Part shown: one piece after another, positions 1 to 9,238 of the stretch
Position numbering within the stretch: position 1 is the first letter of the stretch
Layout: each line of letters begins with the position of its first letter
Source: JAGQOZ01 sp041399205
Lineage (GTDB): Bacteria; Planctomycetota; Planctomycetia; Pirellulales; Pirellulaceae
NCBI GenBank assembly: GCA_041399205.1
Contig: JAWKTK010000015.1
Location: forward strand, 163,861 to 227,860
Reading direction: 5' to 3'
Length of the DNA stretch: 64,000 nt
Position numbers and translations under genes: made by a program
The notes under the pieces: generated by a model
The model's database searches: none
What the model saw: only the letters and a program-made list of their open reading frames with translations
What the model was told of the DNA's origin: nothing

Positions 1-1850
1 TCGGCCAGAATGTCGATGCCCTGAAAATTTGGATGTGGCGGCAGGTTCAGTAGGCCTAGGATGGTCGGAGCCAAATCGACGTGTTCCAACGGATAGTCAG
101 AACGCTGTGGTTTGATCAAATTGGGCGAATGAACTACGCACGCGATGTGGATGGCCGGTTCGACGGGTTCACGAGCATGCGTGATGCTGCCGCCGCATTC
201 GTGGAAAGCCTCGCCATTTTCGCCCGTGACAATCAATATGGTATTGTCCAGTTGGCCGCATGCTTCCAACGTTTGAACTAGATTTCCGACCTGTTTGTCA
301 CATTCATGGATGGCATTGTAGTATGCGTTACGTACGACCGGCGCGGCCTCTTCGGGATACCAAACAAAACTGTAGCTCGGGTCCAGCGCACACGGTTGAA
401 ACGGGCGTTCACAATCATCCGGTAGCAAGTACGGGAAATGCGAACTCTGCAAATTCATACTCAGACAAACCGGCTTCTTGGCATGCAGATGGCGTCGCAA
501 CCAATCGCAGGCCGAACCGGCAGTATGCGAATCGGGAAACTTTCCCGCCTTGAGCGAACCTCGTTTCACTTCGCGCGCAAACCCTGGATCCATAACAAAA
601 ACACTGGTATCTACTTTGGCCGTTTCTGGATGGTAGAAATGATCTAATGCCGGAGTCTGTAAGAAATGGGCCATGCCTCCCCACATTTCGTTTTGTGACG
701 AAATAATAGCTGTAGAATAGCCCAGCGGTTTCAGCAGATCGTAAATCAACGTCTTAGGCCACGGATCATTTTCACTGAAGTAATGGTGTGCTCGAGTCCG
801 CAGTGGATACAAAGAAGAAACCAAACAGGTGTCGGCGTAATCGGAATGCGTGCTTTGCGCGTAGGCTCGTGTTAGATGTAACCCGTTCCGGGCCAGACGA
901 TTGATATTTGGTAGAATTTCTTGGCCTTGGTGTTCGGCAAAGATCATGTCGTGTCGCAACGATTCGATGGCCACAATGATAACGGAAGGCGGCATGGTTC
1001 CTGCGGCAATTGCAGGCTTCCGCTGCGAACCATTCCATTGAAACGAACGCCGACCGACCAATTGATTTGCGTCTAACACTGGTTCGATATTGGCCGAATT
1101 CGCCGAATAGTAGCTGATCAGCAGAGACAGACTTGGGTGCATTTGATTGGTCACCGCTTCACGCCGAATCGCTCGTCGCAGATCGCTCGACTCGGCAGGA
1201 ATGCGGTTCCAGCAGACCAGTGTTAGCAGCGACAGGCCAAGCCACGCGGCAAAGCGTTTGGTCGAAAGCGATTCGACCACCAAATCTGCTGTCACTTTCC
1301 AGGTCGTACGTCGACTGCTCCACATGTGCAACGGCACGATCAGCAATGCCGCTAACACGACAAATCCCGCCGTCGCCAGAACCGCCGGTTCGGCTTCTTG
1401 AAAATACGGGACTAACTGCTCCGCATTGCTGGTCACAAATCGAATCGCTTCAAAATTGGCAAGGCGACCTGACTGAAAAAACAATCCCCAGCTAATGGAA
1501 TACAACAACAAGACGATTGCACCGCTCAACGTAAAGGCTACACAAGCGTTCCATTTCCATACGCGTGATCGACCGTCTGTCCAATGCATTACAGCTTGTC
1601 GGATCCACGTCACGAACCAACCAACGGTAATCCAAAACCAAGTGATATAGACAATGCCAAACAGACGCGTGTGCCAGTCGGTCTGCCGAAACGAATCGGC
1701 CTGGAGCCCCAGAATCAACATTTCAGTCAGCGCCGCTAAGACCACCAGAAAGAAAGTTGCTTTGTCAGCGGCCAAGAGACGACCGATACGGACTTGCAAT
1801 TTCGCCTTGGGAACAGTCGCTGTCGCCAAATCAGGCATGTGATCACCCAT
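1..1850 (-). CDS. Membrane-anchored alkaline-phosphatase-superfamily (sulfatase-like, LtaS/YejM-type) protein, C-terminus cut by window edge
   Basis: Reading the minus strand from the ATG at 1850 gives 616 open codons that run off the left edge. There are about five hydrophobic segments in the first 240 residues, then a sulfatase-fold domain from about residue 288 that opens with VIIVAIES, where the Glu is the usual metal ligand. Around residue 333 the stretch STHSDYAD occupies the nucleophile position and resembles the LtaS region that carries a Thr; the CxPxR motif of true sulfatases is absent. Further on TGENGEAFHE stands where family members have GDHGEEF, so the Asp-His metal pair reads Glu-Asn. 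Five membrane helices plus an exported catalytic domain is the LtaS/YejM architecture; the family transfers or hydrolyses phospho-groups on lipids or controls LPS synthesis. The substrate is unknown here. A second in-frame ATG lies at 1838. Confidence 0.75.
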   Translation of the reverse strand, partial: MGDHMPDLATATVPKAKLQVRIGRLLAADKATFFLVVLAALTEMLILGLQADSFRQTDWHTRLFGIVYITWFWITVGWFVTWIRQAVMHWTDGRSRVWKWNACVAFTLSGAIVLLLYSISWGLFFQSGRLANFEAIRFVTSNAEQLVPYFQEAEPAVLATAGFVVLAALLIVPLHMWSSRRTTWKVTADLVVESLSTKRFAAWLGLSLLTLVCWNRIPAESSDLRRAIRREAVTNQMHPSLSLLISYYSANSANIEPVLDANQLVGRRSFQWNGSQRKPAIAAGTMPPSVIIVAIESLRHDMIFAEHQGQEILPNINRLARNGLHLTRAYAQSTHSDYADTCLVSSLYPLRTRAHHYFSENDPWPKTLIYDLLKPLGYSTAIISSQNEMWGGMAHFLQTPALDHFYHPETAKVDTSVFVMDPGFAREVKRGSLKAGKFPDSHTAGSACDWLRRHLHAKKPVCLSMNLQSSHFPYLLPDDCERPFQPCALDPSYSFVWYPEEAAPVVRNAYYNAIHECDKQVGNLVQTLEACGQLDNTILIVTGENGEAFHECGGSITHAREPVEPAIHIACVVHSPNLIKPQRSDYPLEHVDLAPTILGLLNLPPHPNFQGIDILA

Positions 1851-2042
1851 CTAACAGAAACAACACAGTCAATTCCTACTGTTAGAAAGATGTCTTACCG
1901 TTTGCGGCAAAACGGCATCGTCGTCACATAAACTGTCGCAATCCGGAAACACAAAACCGTTAGATTCAATGCAGTCGACAGCACCCGGCAAAGTACCACC
2001 GAATGGTAGCTCTAGGTCATCACCCTGAGACCGCTAAGTCCA

Positions 2043-3368
2043 TTATTCGTGTCGTAGCGCTTCAATCGGATCCATCTGCGCCGCTCGCATGGCTGGATAG
2101 ATCCCAAACACGACGCCCACAATCAATGCCACACCAAAAGAAAGCGGAATGGAAACCAAGACAATTTCAGGTTCCACATTGCGAATGGTTTCGGGCAGTT
2201 TGGTCAAGAATTCGGGCCAATAGGCTTCTACCAATCGTCGAACGATACCCGTGATCGGCAACAAACAGACGCCGCCAATAATCCCAGATAGGCCCCCTAC
2301 CGTCGCCAATACAACTGTCTCGGCCAAAAACTGAGAAATAATGTTCTTGCGTTTGGCGCCGAGCGCGCGGCGAATACCAATTTCTCGAGTCCGTTCGGTC
2401 ACGGTCGCTAACATGATATTCATGATACCAATCCCACCCACAACCAATGAGATGGCTGCGATCATTCCCATGAAGATGATGAACATCATTCGAGTGGTCT
2501 TGGCTTGTTCTAACAGTTCTAACGGCACAACCACCGCGATATCTCGCATTCGTTCGTGTGACTTGAGTGTGTCACGAACGATTTCGGCCGTGGGCATCAC
2601 TTGCGTCACATTGTTAACGCGTAATGTAATCTGATTCAATTCAACAATTTCGCCTTCGAACGAACCACTGCGTCGAGTCACTACGGAATCACCCACGCGA
2701 CCTCGTAGTGTCGTGATCGGCACATAGATGTCCGAATCAAACGACTGCGCCGCCAGCGAACCTCCCACTGCGGCGGTGGCGTTCTTGGGCTTCAGCACAC
2801 CGACCACCACGTAATAATCATTGTCGTCATCCACTTGAATGCGACGACCAATCGGATTCTTCAGCGGAAATAATCGCTCGGCCACTTCCGCCGCCAACAC
2901 ACAGTGATTTTGCAGGTGGTCAACTTCCGTGTCGGTAATGAAGTGGCCTTGATCGATTTGCAGCCGAGTGACCTCCGCGTATTCCGGTGTGCAACCGACC
3001 AGGCGTCCGTCTACCATCCGAGGCCCGTTGCTGAAGGCGCGGCGCATTTCGCGAATCGGCAGCGCCTTCTTGATCGTCGGCACGGTTTCCAGAATCTTGT
3101 CGTATTCTTCGCGGAGTAATCCATAGGGGACTGGTCCGCGAGTGTCCGCGATCAATTCGCTAGGCGGCTTCACGGATCGCACAATGATGTTTTCGGCGCC
3201 CAAATCGGCAATCTGGCGTTGCGCCTGAATGCTGATGCCTTCGCCAATCGCCAACAGCCAGATGACACTGGCCACACCAATGAAAATACCCAAAACCGTC
3301 AGCAGACTGCGCAGCGGATGCAGCAGTAAACTCTTGACGCCCGCGTGAATGGTTCGAATCCAAAGCAT
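2043..3368 (-). CDS. ABC transporter permease, MacB/FtsX family
   Basis: An integral inner-membrane permease of about 441 residues. The N-terminus has one helix (SLLTVLGIFIGVASVIWLLA, residues about 18-38), then a large periplasmic MacB-type core domain, then three C-terminal helices around residues 290-320, 345-370 and 400-430. The segment GIGIMNIMLATVTERTREIG with RRALGAK is the typical FtsX/MacB signature next to the first C-terminal helix. The ATG at 3368 lies two bases after the stop of the upstream adaptor gene, so the two are transcribed together. Unlike MacB itself it has no N-terminal ATPase domain, and no ATPase gene is adjacent in this window. It probably exports a peptide, lipid or small molecule across the envelope with the adaptor; the substrate cannot be told. 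Confidence 0.85.
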   Translation of the reverse strand: MLWIRTIHAGVKSLLLHPLRSLLTVLGIFIGVASVIWLLAIGEGISIQAQRQIADLGAENIIVRSVKPPSELIADTRGPVPYGLLREEYDKILETVPTIKKALPIREMRRAFSNGPRMVDGRLVGCTPEYAEVTRLQIDQGHFITDTEVDHLQNHCVLAAEVAERLFPLKNPIGRRIQVDDDNDYYVVVGVLKPKNATAAVGGSLAAQSFDSDIYVPITTLRGRVGDSVVTRRSGSFEGEIVELNQITLRVNNVTQVMPTAEIVRDTLKSHERMRDIAVVVPLELLEQAKTTRMMFIIFMGMIAAISLVVGGIGIMNIMLATVTERTREIGIRRALGAKRKNIISQFLAETVVLATVGGLSGIIGGVCLLPITGIVRRLVEAYWPEFLTKLPETIRNVEPEIVLVSIPLSFGVALIVGVVFGIYPAMRAAQMDPIEALRHE

Positions 3369-3370
3369 GA

Positions 3371-4947
3371 TCAACTATCCGAACCAGCACGATCAGCGGA
3401 AGACGCATCGTTAGACTTCAATGCGTCACGATTCGATTCCTCCTGATCTGCGTCGCGTCCATCGCGCGAATCCTCCTGTTCGTCTACTTCGCCATAACTA
3501 CCTTCGCCGCGATTCTTGGCTTCTTGTTCGGGCGTTAGTTCTGGCAGAGCAACTTCGGCGATCAAAGATCGCGGCATCATGGCCAATTCGTCGCCTTCCT
3601 GAATCCCGCTGGAAACAATGACAAACTTGTCATTGCTGGCGGCAATGTCAATTTTTATTGCCTCCCATGCGTCGGGGCCCATGCGCTGATGCAATAGAAT
3701 TCTTCGCCATGTTCCAAGACGGTTTGCACCGGCGTCACAATCACATCCGGTTGGCGGTCGACCAAGATTTTCACTTCGGCTGTTAAACCAGGACGAATCT
3801 GATTCGGTGGATTCTTGATGCGAATGTACGTGGCGTATTCTTTCACTTGCGAACTGAACCAACTGCCCGGCTCTGGGTACTCGTTCACTCGCATCACTTC
3901 GCCATCCAAATACTGATCACCCAACGCGTCCAGTTGAATGGAAACCAGCATGCCGGCTTTGATCAAGTTGACTCGCGATTCGTTGATTTCCGCCTTCACT
4001 TGCATGGCCGTGGGATCGGGCAAGCGAATAATGGTTTGACGTTCGCGAACCAACGAACCGGGTTCGACCACAAATTCACCCGAACTACGACTGCTTTGCG
4101 TGTTGGCGTGGACCACTTGCCCATCTTGCGGCGCGCGAATGATGCACTTGCCAATTTGATCTTCAATCTCTTTCTTACGTTCTTGTTCTAGCCGAAAACT
4201 GCTCTCTTCCGATCGATACATGGCCGCGCCCGATTCAATCGCGGCGTCCAACTCTTTGCTCATTTTGGGCATGGTGTATTCTTGCAGCACCTTGAGTTTG
4301 GTTTCCGCAGCGGCCAATTCGTTCAGTGCTTTTTCCACGGCAAAGCGGTCACCTTCTAATTGCAAATCGGTCACATAACCTTTAGCCGCCAAGCTTTCGC
4401 TGTACTTGAGATACTGCTGAGCTCGCCGCAAATTTTCTTCGGCCACCGCAATTTCACCTTCAATGGTTTGGCATTCTTGCTTGAAGGTTCCTTCGATATA
4501 TTCCTTCTTGGCAATTTCGGCAGCTTCCAGCGTGTTCCGAGCTTGAATCATCAACGATTCACTGTTGTTGCACGCGATTTGCTGTTCGATCAATTCTTGT
4601 TCCAACGCGGACGAATCCAGCTTTACCAAGATTTCACCCTCTTGGACTCGAGTCCCTTCGTCCACGACTTCCAGAATGGCCGTGCCGTCTGAATTGCGTC
4701 CTTTGACTTCGCAACGAATTTCCGTGTTCCGAGAACTTTCAATTTCGCCACGTTCTACTACTTCATGAACAAAGGTGCCGCGTTCCACAACATGCGTAAT
4801 GACCGCCGCAGAGTCTCGGTCACCGGACCCCATGGTCAGGTAGCTGACCGCGCCCACTAAGATCACCACGGCCAGCAAAGATCCAATGGCCAGCAAACTT
4901 GTAGAACCACTTCTGTTTGCCATCATGCAAAATTGACGTTTCATCAA
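3371..4947 (-). CDS. HlyD/MacA-like periplasmic adaptor (membrane fusion protein), frameshifted
   Basis: The N-terminal membrane anchor (residues about 16-38) is followed by a biotinyl-lipoyl-like half motif, a long coiled-coil hairpin (about 105-250), the second lipoyl half (RAPQDGQVVHA) and a beta-barrel domain, the order found in MacA and other HlyD-family adaptors. The first frame ends prematurely at 3655 after EEFYCIS; the next frame carries on with MGPDAWEAIKIDIAASNDK, the normal C-terminal membrane-proximal domain, to a stop at 3371. One base is missing near 3685; adding it (for example a C in AGC-CGC) restores 525 residues. The acidic C-terminal tail rich in Glu, Asp and Ser is not typical of MacA. 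The permease at 2043-3368 follows directly. The break is more likely a sequence error than a real mutation. Confidence 0.8.
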
Positions 4948-5274
4948 GACCTCGTATCGCCTGAAATCGTCTGCAAGTCCGACGAAAATCTGACCAGAAT
5001 TCTAAGGAGGGAAAATGTGGGGTTGGGAGTCCGTCCAGCGCGATTCGGTCCCCAATGAAGCTCGAGTCAACAAAGTCGCGTGAGACGGAACTAGGAACAA
5101 CCTAACGCTGTTCACTTATTAATGCAGGTTCCCTTATTGTATCTACATCCGGTCAAGCTGCCAGTTCGGATTGCCATTTCGTCCAGCTGACCTGGCAGCA
5201 ACCGCCGCACCCTGGGGCAATAGCCAGAATTGCGGTATATTCGGCTAAAAAGACTTGTTCGAAAGGATGAACGC
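4948..5274. other. Divergent intergenic region with a possible 22-codon ORF
   Basis: This region separates the adaptor gene (minus) from the quinone reductase (plus), so promoters for both should lie here, though I cannot place them securely. At 5004-5010 there is a perfect AAGGAGG ribosome-binding sequence followed four bases later by ATG at 5015, opening a 22-codon frame that ends with TGA at 5081-5083 (starting MWGWES). The spacing is short and the peptide is not recognisable, so this may be chance. No hairpin or repeat was noticed. Confidence 0.3.
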
Positions 5275-6267
5275 ATGAAAGCCGCATACATCAACCAAGT
5301 GGGCCCTGCCAGCAATATTATTTACGGGGACCTGAACACGCCCACTCCTGGGCCAAATCAAGTGCTGGTCAAAATGGGCGCCGTGGCCATAAATCCGATT
5401 GATACCTACTTGCGCAACGGCGCCAATTATTGGGAAATTCCGCAGCCGTTCATCATTGGTTGTGACTTGGCCGGCACGGTCGAGCAAGTTGGTGCGAACG
5501 TCCAAGCGTTCAAGCCGGGAGATCGAGTTTGGGGAAGCAACCAAGGTCTATTGGGACGTCAAGGTACGTTTGCCGAATACTGTGCGGTGGACCAACAGTG
5601 GCTGTACCCGACGCCCGACCAAGTATCTGACGAAGACGCGGCGGCCTGTGCATTGGTTGGCATCACGGCGCACTTGGGCCTGTTTCAATGTGCCCAACTT
5701 CAGTCCGGCGAATTGGTATTTGTCAACGGTGGAACTGGAGGTGTCGGTTCAATGGTGGTCCAGATGGCCAAAGCGGCCGGCGCCAAGGTATTGGCCACGT
5801 GCGGTTCGGACGAAAAGAAAACCGCCGCTATCGAATTGGGCGCGGACGTGGCCGTGAATTACAAAACGGAAGACGTGGCGGCAGCCGTGCAACAGTTCGC
5901 GCCGAATGGAGTGAATGTGGTGTGGGAAACGCAACGCGAACCTGACTTTGAAACGCTAACCACTTATCTTGCCGAACGAGGTCGTTTGATATTGATGGCC
6001 GGTCGAGACGCTCGGCCGGTTTTCCCCGTCGGGCCGTTTTACGTGAAGGGCTGTTCGCTGCACGGCTTTGTCATGTTCAAAGCTTCCGCCGAAGAACAAC
6101 AAGCTTGCGCGCGAGACATCAATCATTGGCTGGCGGAAGGCAAACTGAAGGCTCGCATTTCTGCTCGCTTTCCTCTTGCCGAAGCCGCCGCTGCGCATCA
6201 AATGCAAGAAGACAACACGCTCAGCAAAGCCGGTACGCTGGCCGGAAAAATTGTGCTTACGCCCTGA
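5275..6267 (+). CDS. NADPH:quinone reductase-like medium-chain dehydrogenase (zinc-independent)
   Basis: A 330-residue member of the quinone oxidoreductase (QOR) branch of the medium-chain dehydrogenase/reductase superfamily, cytosolic. The N-terminal GroES-like domain shows INPIDTYLRNG and GCDLAGTVEQVG; the Rossmann domain has the nucleotide motif NGGTGGVGSMVVQMAKAAGA (residues about 148-167). The Cys/His zinc ligands of alcohol dehydrogenases are not seen, in line with QOR, which reduces quinones or enones with NADPH. The start is ATG at 5275, preceded by GAAAGGA at a good distance; an in-frame TTG at 5230 is less likely. It appears to be a single-gene unit. The true substrate is unknown. 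Confidence 0.85.
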   Translation: MKAAYINQVGPASNIIYGDLNTPTPGPNQVLVKMGAVAINPIDTYLRNGANYWEIPQPFIIGCDLAGTVEQVGANVQAFKPGDRVWGSNQGLLGRQGTFAEYCAVDQQWLYPTPDQVSDEDAAACALVGITAHLGLFQCAQLQSGELVFVNGGTGGVGSMVVQMAKAAGAKVLATCGSDEKKTAAIELGADVAVNYKTEDVAAAVQQFAPNGVNVVWETQREPDFETLTTYLAERGRLILMAGRDARPVFPVGPFYVKGCSLHGFVMFKASAEEQQACARDINHWLAEGKLKARISARFPLAEAAAAHQMQEDNTLSKAGTLAGKIVLTP

Positions 6268-6352
6268 TCGAGCGGCCAATAGGTCTGTCGCGGAAAAGTA
6301 GCCGGCGTCGTACCAGTGGTTTGCCGTTCGCCTATTCTGGAATGAACGACAT

Positions 6353-6898
6353 CTAGAACAGAAACGGAACCACTCCGGCTGTCTGCAAGACCCAATAGAA
6401 GACACTCAACGCCAAGACACTGGCGAATGAAACCAGCAAGCCCCAGAACAACCAGTGTGGTTCACGGCTGGGCTGGGTGTCGCGGAAGCGAATGAGATCC
6501 GACGTCATGCGTTCAAACAGTTGTTGGTCTTGATCCGCCGAGGTTGTGTGTCTCTTGTTCGTTTTCACGTTGGCCAGCGGTACCAATTTGCGATCGGACG
6601 AATGATCCGTACTGCGATCGACCGACGTAACTTCCTTGGCTGTCGCTGGGCGAGACGACGTTGTTGTTCGCGAAGACTTCTTCCGCATGGCGTCCGTGCG
6701 CGTCGTTGCGTCGCTGGCAGAATCCGAACTACTGTGTCGACGTTTGCTGGCCGATTCGCGATTCGATCTTGACCGCCGCTTTTCGGATGATTCGCTGGAA
6801 CGACGACGGGACGAACGGGACTGAGAACCACCAGCCGATTCTTCTTCGGACCGTTCGCTGCGGTTTGTTTTGTCGTCGTCGCCACTCACGTTCGCCAC
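6353..6898 (-). CDS. Ser/Arg-rich protein with one C-terminal membrane helix
   Basis: Not a recognised family. The protein has 181 residues. Residues 1 to about 110 are low-complexity and rich in Ser, Arg, Lys, Asp and Glu with no predicted fold. A short amphipathic stretch follows (QQLFERMTSDLIRFRD), then a single hydrophobic segment near the C-terminus (WLFWGLLVSFASVLALSVFY), so it is probably a tail-anchored membrane protein with a disordered charged cytosolic arm. It begins with ATG at 6898 and lies between two quinone-reductase-like genes, 48 bases upstream of no obvious partner. Codon use looks like that of its neighbours, which supports it being a real gene. Function unknown. Confidence 0.6.
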   Translation of the reverse strand: MANVSGDDDKTNRSERSEEESAGGSQSRSSRRRSSESSEKRRSRSNRESASKRRHSSSDSASDATTRTDAMRKKSSRTTTSSRPATAKEVTSVDRSTDHSSDRKLVPLANVKTNKRHTTSADQDQQLFERMTSDLIRFRDTQPSREPHWLFWGLLVSFASVLALSVFYWVLQTAGVVPFLF

Positions 6899-6946
6899 CC
6901 GAATGAAAAATGTTAAGGGTACGTTCGTCGCACCTGTGACATTATT

Positions 6947-7958
6947 CTACCGAGCAATTCGAATCAGAGTACGACCTTGCACGCCGCCCGCCAAAATCTT
7001 CTGGATTTGCGAAGAAACTTGGTCCAAGGAAATTTCCTGGCAGATTTCTTCCAATCCGTCCAAACGCCATGGTCCAGCCAGATTTTGCCAAATCTGGACA
7101 CGGTCCGGCATCGGACACAACGCGGAAGTGATGCCCAACAATTTGACACCTCGCAAAATAAACGGAAACACGGTCATCTCCAATTGATTTCCCGCGACCA
7201 AACCGCAAGACGTAACCGCCCCGTTGACTCGAGTTGACTTCAGCAAATTCACCAGCGTGGTTCCGCCAACGGTGTCGACGGCGGCTGCCCAGCGAGTAGA
7301 CAGTAGCGGTTTGCGACCATCGTCTGCCAATGCCGAACGATCGACCACCGCGCTGGCGCCCCATTGCATCAACCACGGCGCGGCGTTGGCTTTACCGGTC
7401 GAGGCCACCACTTCGAAACCCAATTTTGCCAGCAACATTACCGCCAAACAGCCTACTCCGCCCGTTGCGCCGGAAACGGCCACTGGACCATCATTCGGCT
7501 GTACAAACTTCAGGATGTCTCGTACGCATTGCGCTGCCGTGAAGCCGGCGGTGCCCAAGATCATGGTTTCGCGCAGTGTCAATTCGTCTGGCAACGGCAC
7601 GACCCATTCCGCTGGCACTCGAATCCGTTCGCTCCATCCGCCCCAGCGTTCGGCCTAATTCGTAGCCCGTGACAAGCACCGCTTGACCAACATGAAAGCG
7701 ACTGTCTGTGGATTGAACAATTCGACCGGCGGCATCAATGCCCGGTACGTGCGGCAATGTCTTGGCCACTCCAGGATTGCCCGTAGCGGCCAACGCATCT
7801 TTGTAATTCAGTGACGACCATTCCACTTGAATGATGACGTCACCTGCCGGTAGGCGGTCCGGTGTCAGCGACTGGACGGAACCGTGCACTTCGCCTGTAT
7901 CGGAATGACGTTGCACGTAGAACGCCAGAAACGGAGACGTCGCATCGAATTCGCTCAT
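6947..7958 (-). CDS. YhdH/acryloyl-CoA reductase-like quinone oxidoreductase, frameshifted
   Basis: A medium-chain dehydrogenase/reductase of the YhdH (AcuI) type, which reduces acryloyl-CoA or similar enones with NADPH. The N-terminal part (SSLNYKDALAATG, PGIDAAGRIV) is read in one frame down to about 7655; the rest (VPAEWVVPLPDELTLRE, then the nucleotide motif VSGATGGVGCLAVMLLAKLG) is in another. The junction reads GYELG, then ERWGGWSERIRV after the shift, matching the WGG...R(V)PA(E/D)W block typical of YhdH. Restoring two missing bases, or removing one, near 7652-7655 gives 336-337 residues, the family length. I chose the ATG at 7958; an in-frame GTG at 8009 would add 17 residues that relatives do not usually have. 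The break is likely a sequence error. Confidence 0.75.
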
Positions 7959-8140
7959 CACGGATTCACACTTCTTGGGCTGGATGACATCGATAATGGC
8001 ATGTGACACATCTTTCTAAACTACTGTAACCGATGCGACCATGATTCGACAAATCGACGCGAGGTGACTCGAAAAATGACGGCGGCCAATTAGAATGGAT
8101 GCAACTCTGTTGGCGGCGGTAATCAAGTAGTGGCGGGATC

Positions 8141-8884
8141 ATGCGAGAAGACAAGCTGCAATCCAGTCGATACGAATTCAAGTATGTAGTGACCGAAGAG
8201 AAGGCACATCAGATTCGTGAATTCGTTCAAATGCACCTGGACCCAGACGATTTTACCGCTGGCAAAGAGGGCCGTGGCTATGACGTGCACAGTCTGTATT
8301 TGGATGGCCGTTCGTTTCCAACCTGTGTCGCGGTGATTCACGGCGAAAAGAATCGCTACAAATTGCGACTGCGATTCTATGACGAAACCGGACCCGTGTT
8401 TTTTGAAATCAAGCGCCGAGTGAACCTGGTGATCTTGAAGCAACGAGCATGTGTGCGGCGCGAATTCGCCCTAAGCCTACTGGATGCCGCACGCCCCGAT
8501 CCTCGCTTTCTCACTCAGCCCAACAGCGGCAAACACCTGAAGGCGTTGTACAATTTTTGCGAACTGCGCGATGCCATCGACGCCCAACCCGCAGCGTACA
8601 CGTCGTATCTGCGCGAAGGTTACGAACGACACGGCGACAATGCGGTGCGAGTGACCTTTGATCGAGCACTCAAGGCGGGCAAATTCAATGGTCAATTGAG
8701 CGTAGCCGATCTGCACTTGTGGGATCGGCCGGAAATGGGCGGAGTGGTTTTGGAACTGAAGTTTACCGATCGCTTTCCCAAGTGGATGCTGACCCTGGTG
8801 GAAGCCTTCAATCTGACTCGCACCGGCTTTGCTAAATACTGCAAGTGTGTTTCGCTGGTACACGACCTGGGCTACGACGCATAA
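8141..8884 (+). CDS. VTC-domain protein (polyphosphate polymerase-like)
   Basis: This 247-residue protein matches the VTC (vacuolar transporter chaperone) catalytic domain, a tunnel-shaped fold of the CYTH/TTM superfamily that in yeast makes polyphosphate from ATP. Diagnostic features visible are the N-terminal SRYEFKYVVT, the basic strand NRYKLRLRFYDE, VFFEIKRRVN and the C-terminal VVLELKFTDRFPKW, which place Lys, Arg and Glu residues along the tunnel. It has no membrane segment. Bacterial relatives are frequent in planctomycetes, often beside CotH-like proteins, but no such partner is present here; the next genes encode a symporter pair. Polyphosphate synthesis is inferred from the family and has not been shown for this branch. 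Confidence 0.85.
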   Translation: MREDKLQSSRYEFKYVVTEEKAHQIREFVQMHLDPDDFTAGKEGRGYDVHSLYLDGRSFPTCVAVIHGEKNRYKLRLRFYDETGPVFFEIKRRVNLVILKQRACVRREFALSLLDAARPDPRFLTQPNSGKHLKALYNFCELRDAIDAQPAAYTSYLREGYERHGDNAVRVTFDRALKAGKFNGQLSVADLHLWDRPEMGGVVLELKFTDRFPKWMLTLVEAFNLTRTGFAKYCKCVSLVHDLGYDA

Positions 8885-8977
8885 ATCATCGCAGCGACTC
8901 AGTTGCAGCGAAGCAGCGGTTCGTCTATTCTGCTGTCTAGTAATTTCTGCTTAAAAGCTCGAGCGAAGGTGGCGGAC

Positions 8978-9238
8978 ATGCATGACCGAAACGCGCGTAT
9001 CGGCGCGGTACTCTGTCTGATTTATTCAGCCGTATACAGCGGCTTTGTACTTCTGAATGTATTTAAATCAGACATCATGGAGACCACTCCGCTACCCGGA
9101 ATCAATCTGGCCATCTTGTACGGATTCGGATTAATCGTGTTGGCGTTTTTATTGGCGTTGCTGTACGGCGTGCTGTGCCGCAACGACGTCAAGCCGAATA
9201 CGTCCCGTTCGCAAGATCGCACGGAGGGCCAGTCATGA
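8978..9238 (+). CDS. DUF485-like small membrane protein, symporter partner
   Basis: An 86-residue protein with two hydrophobic segments (about residues 9-28 and 45-67) in the position and with the general form of DUF485 proteins (YjcH in Escherichia coli), which are encoded just upstream of acetate permease. Its TGA stop overlaps the ATG of the symporter gene by four bases (ATGA), so the two are translationally coupled. The ATG at 8978 is chosen because GAAGGTGG precedes it; an upstream in-frame extension to 8903 reads as intergenic sequence. The role is probably assembly or regulation of the symporter, which is inference from gene neighbourhood. Confidence 0.7.
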   Translation: MHDRNARIGAVLCLIYSAVYSGFVLLNVFKSDIMETTPLPGINLAILYGFGLIVLAFLLALLYGVLCRNDVKPNTSRSQDRTEGQS

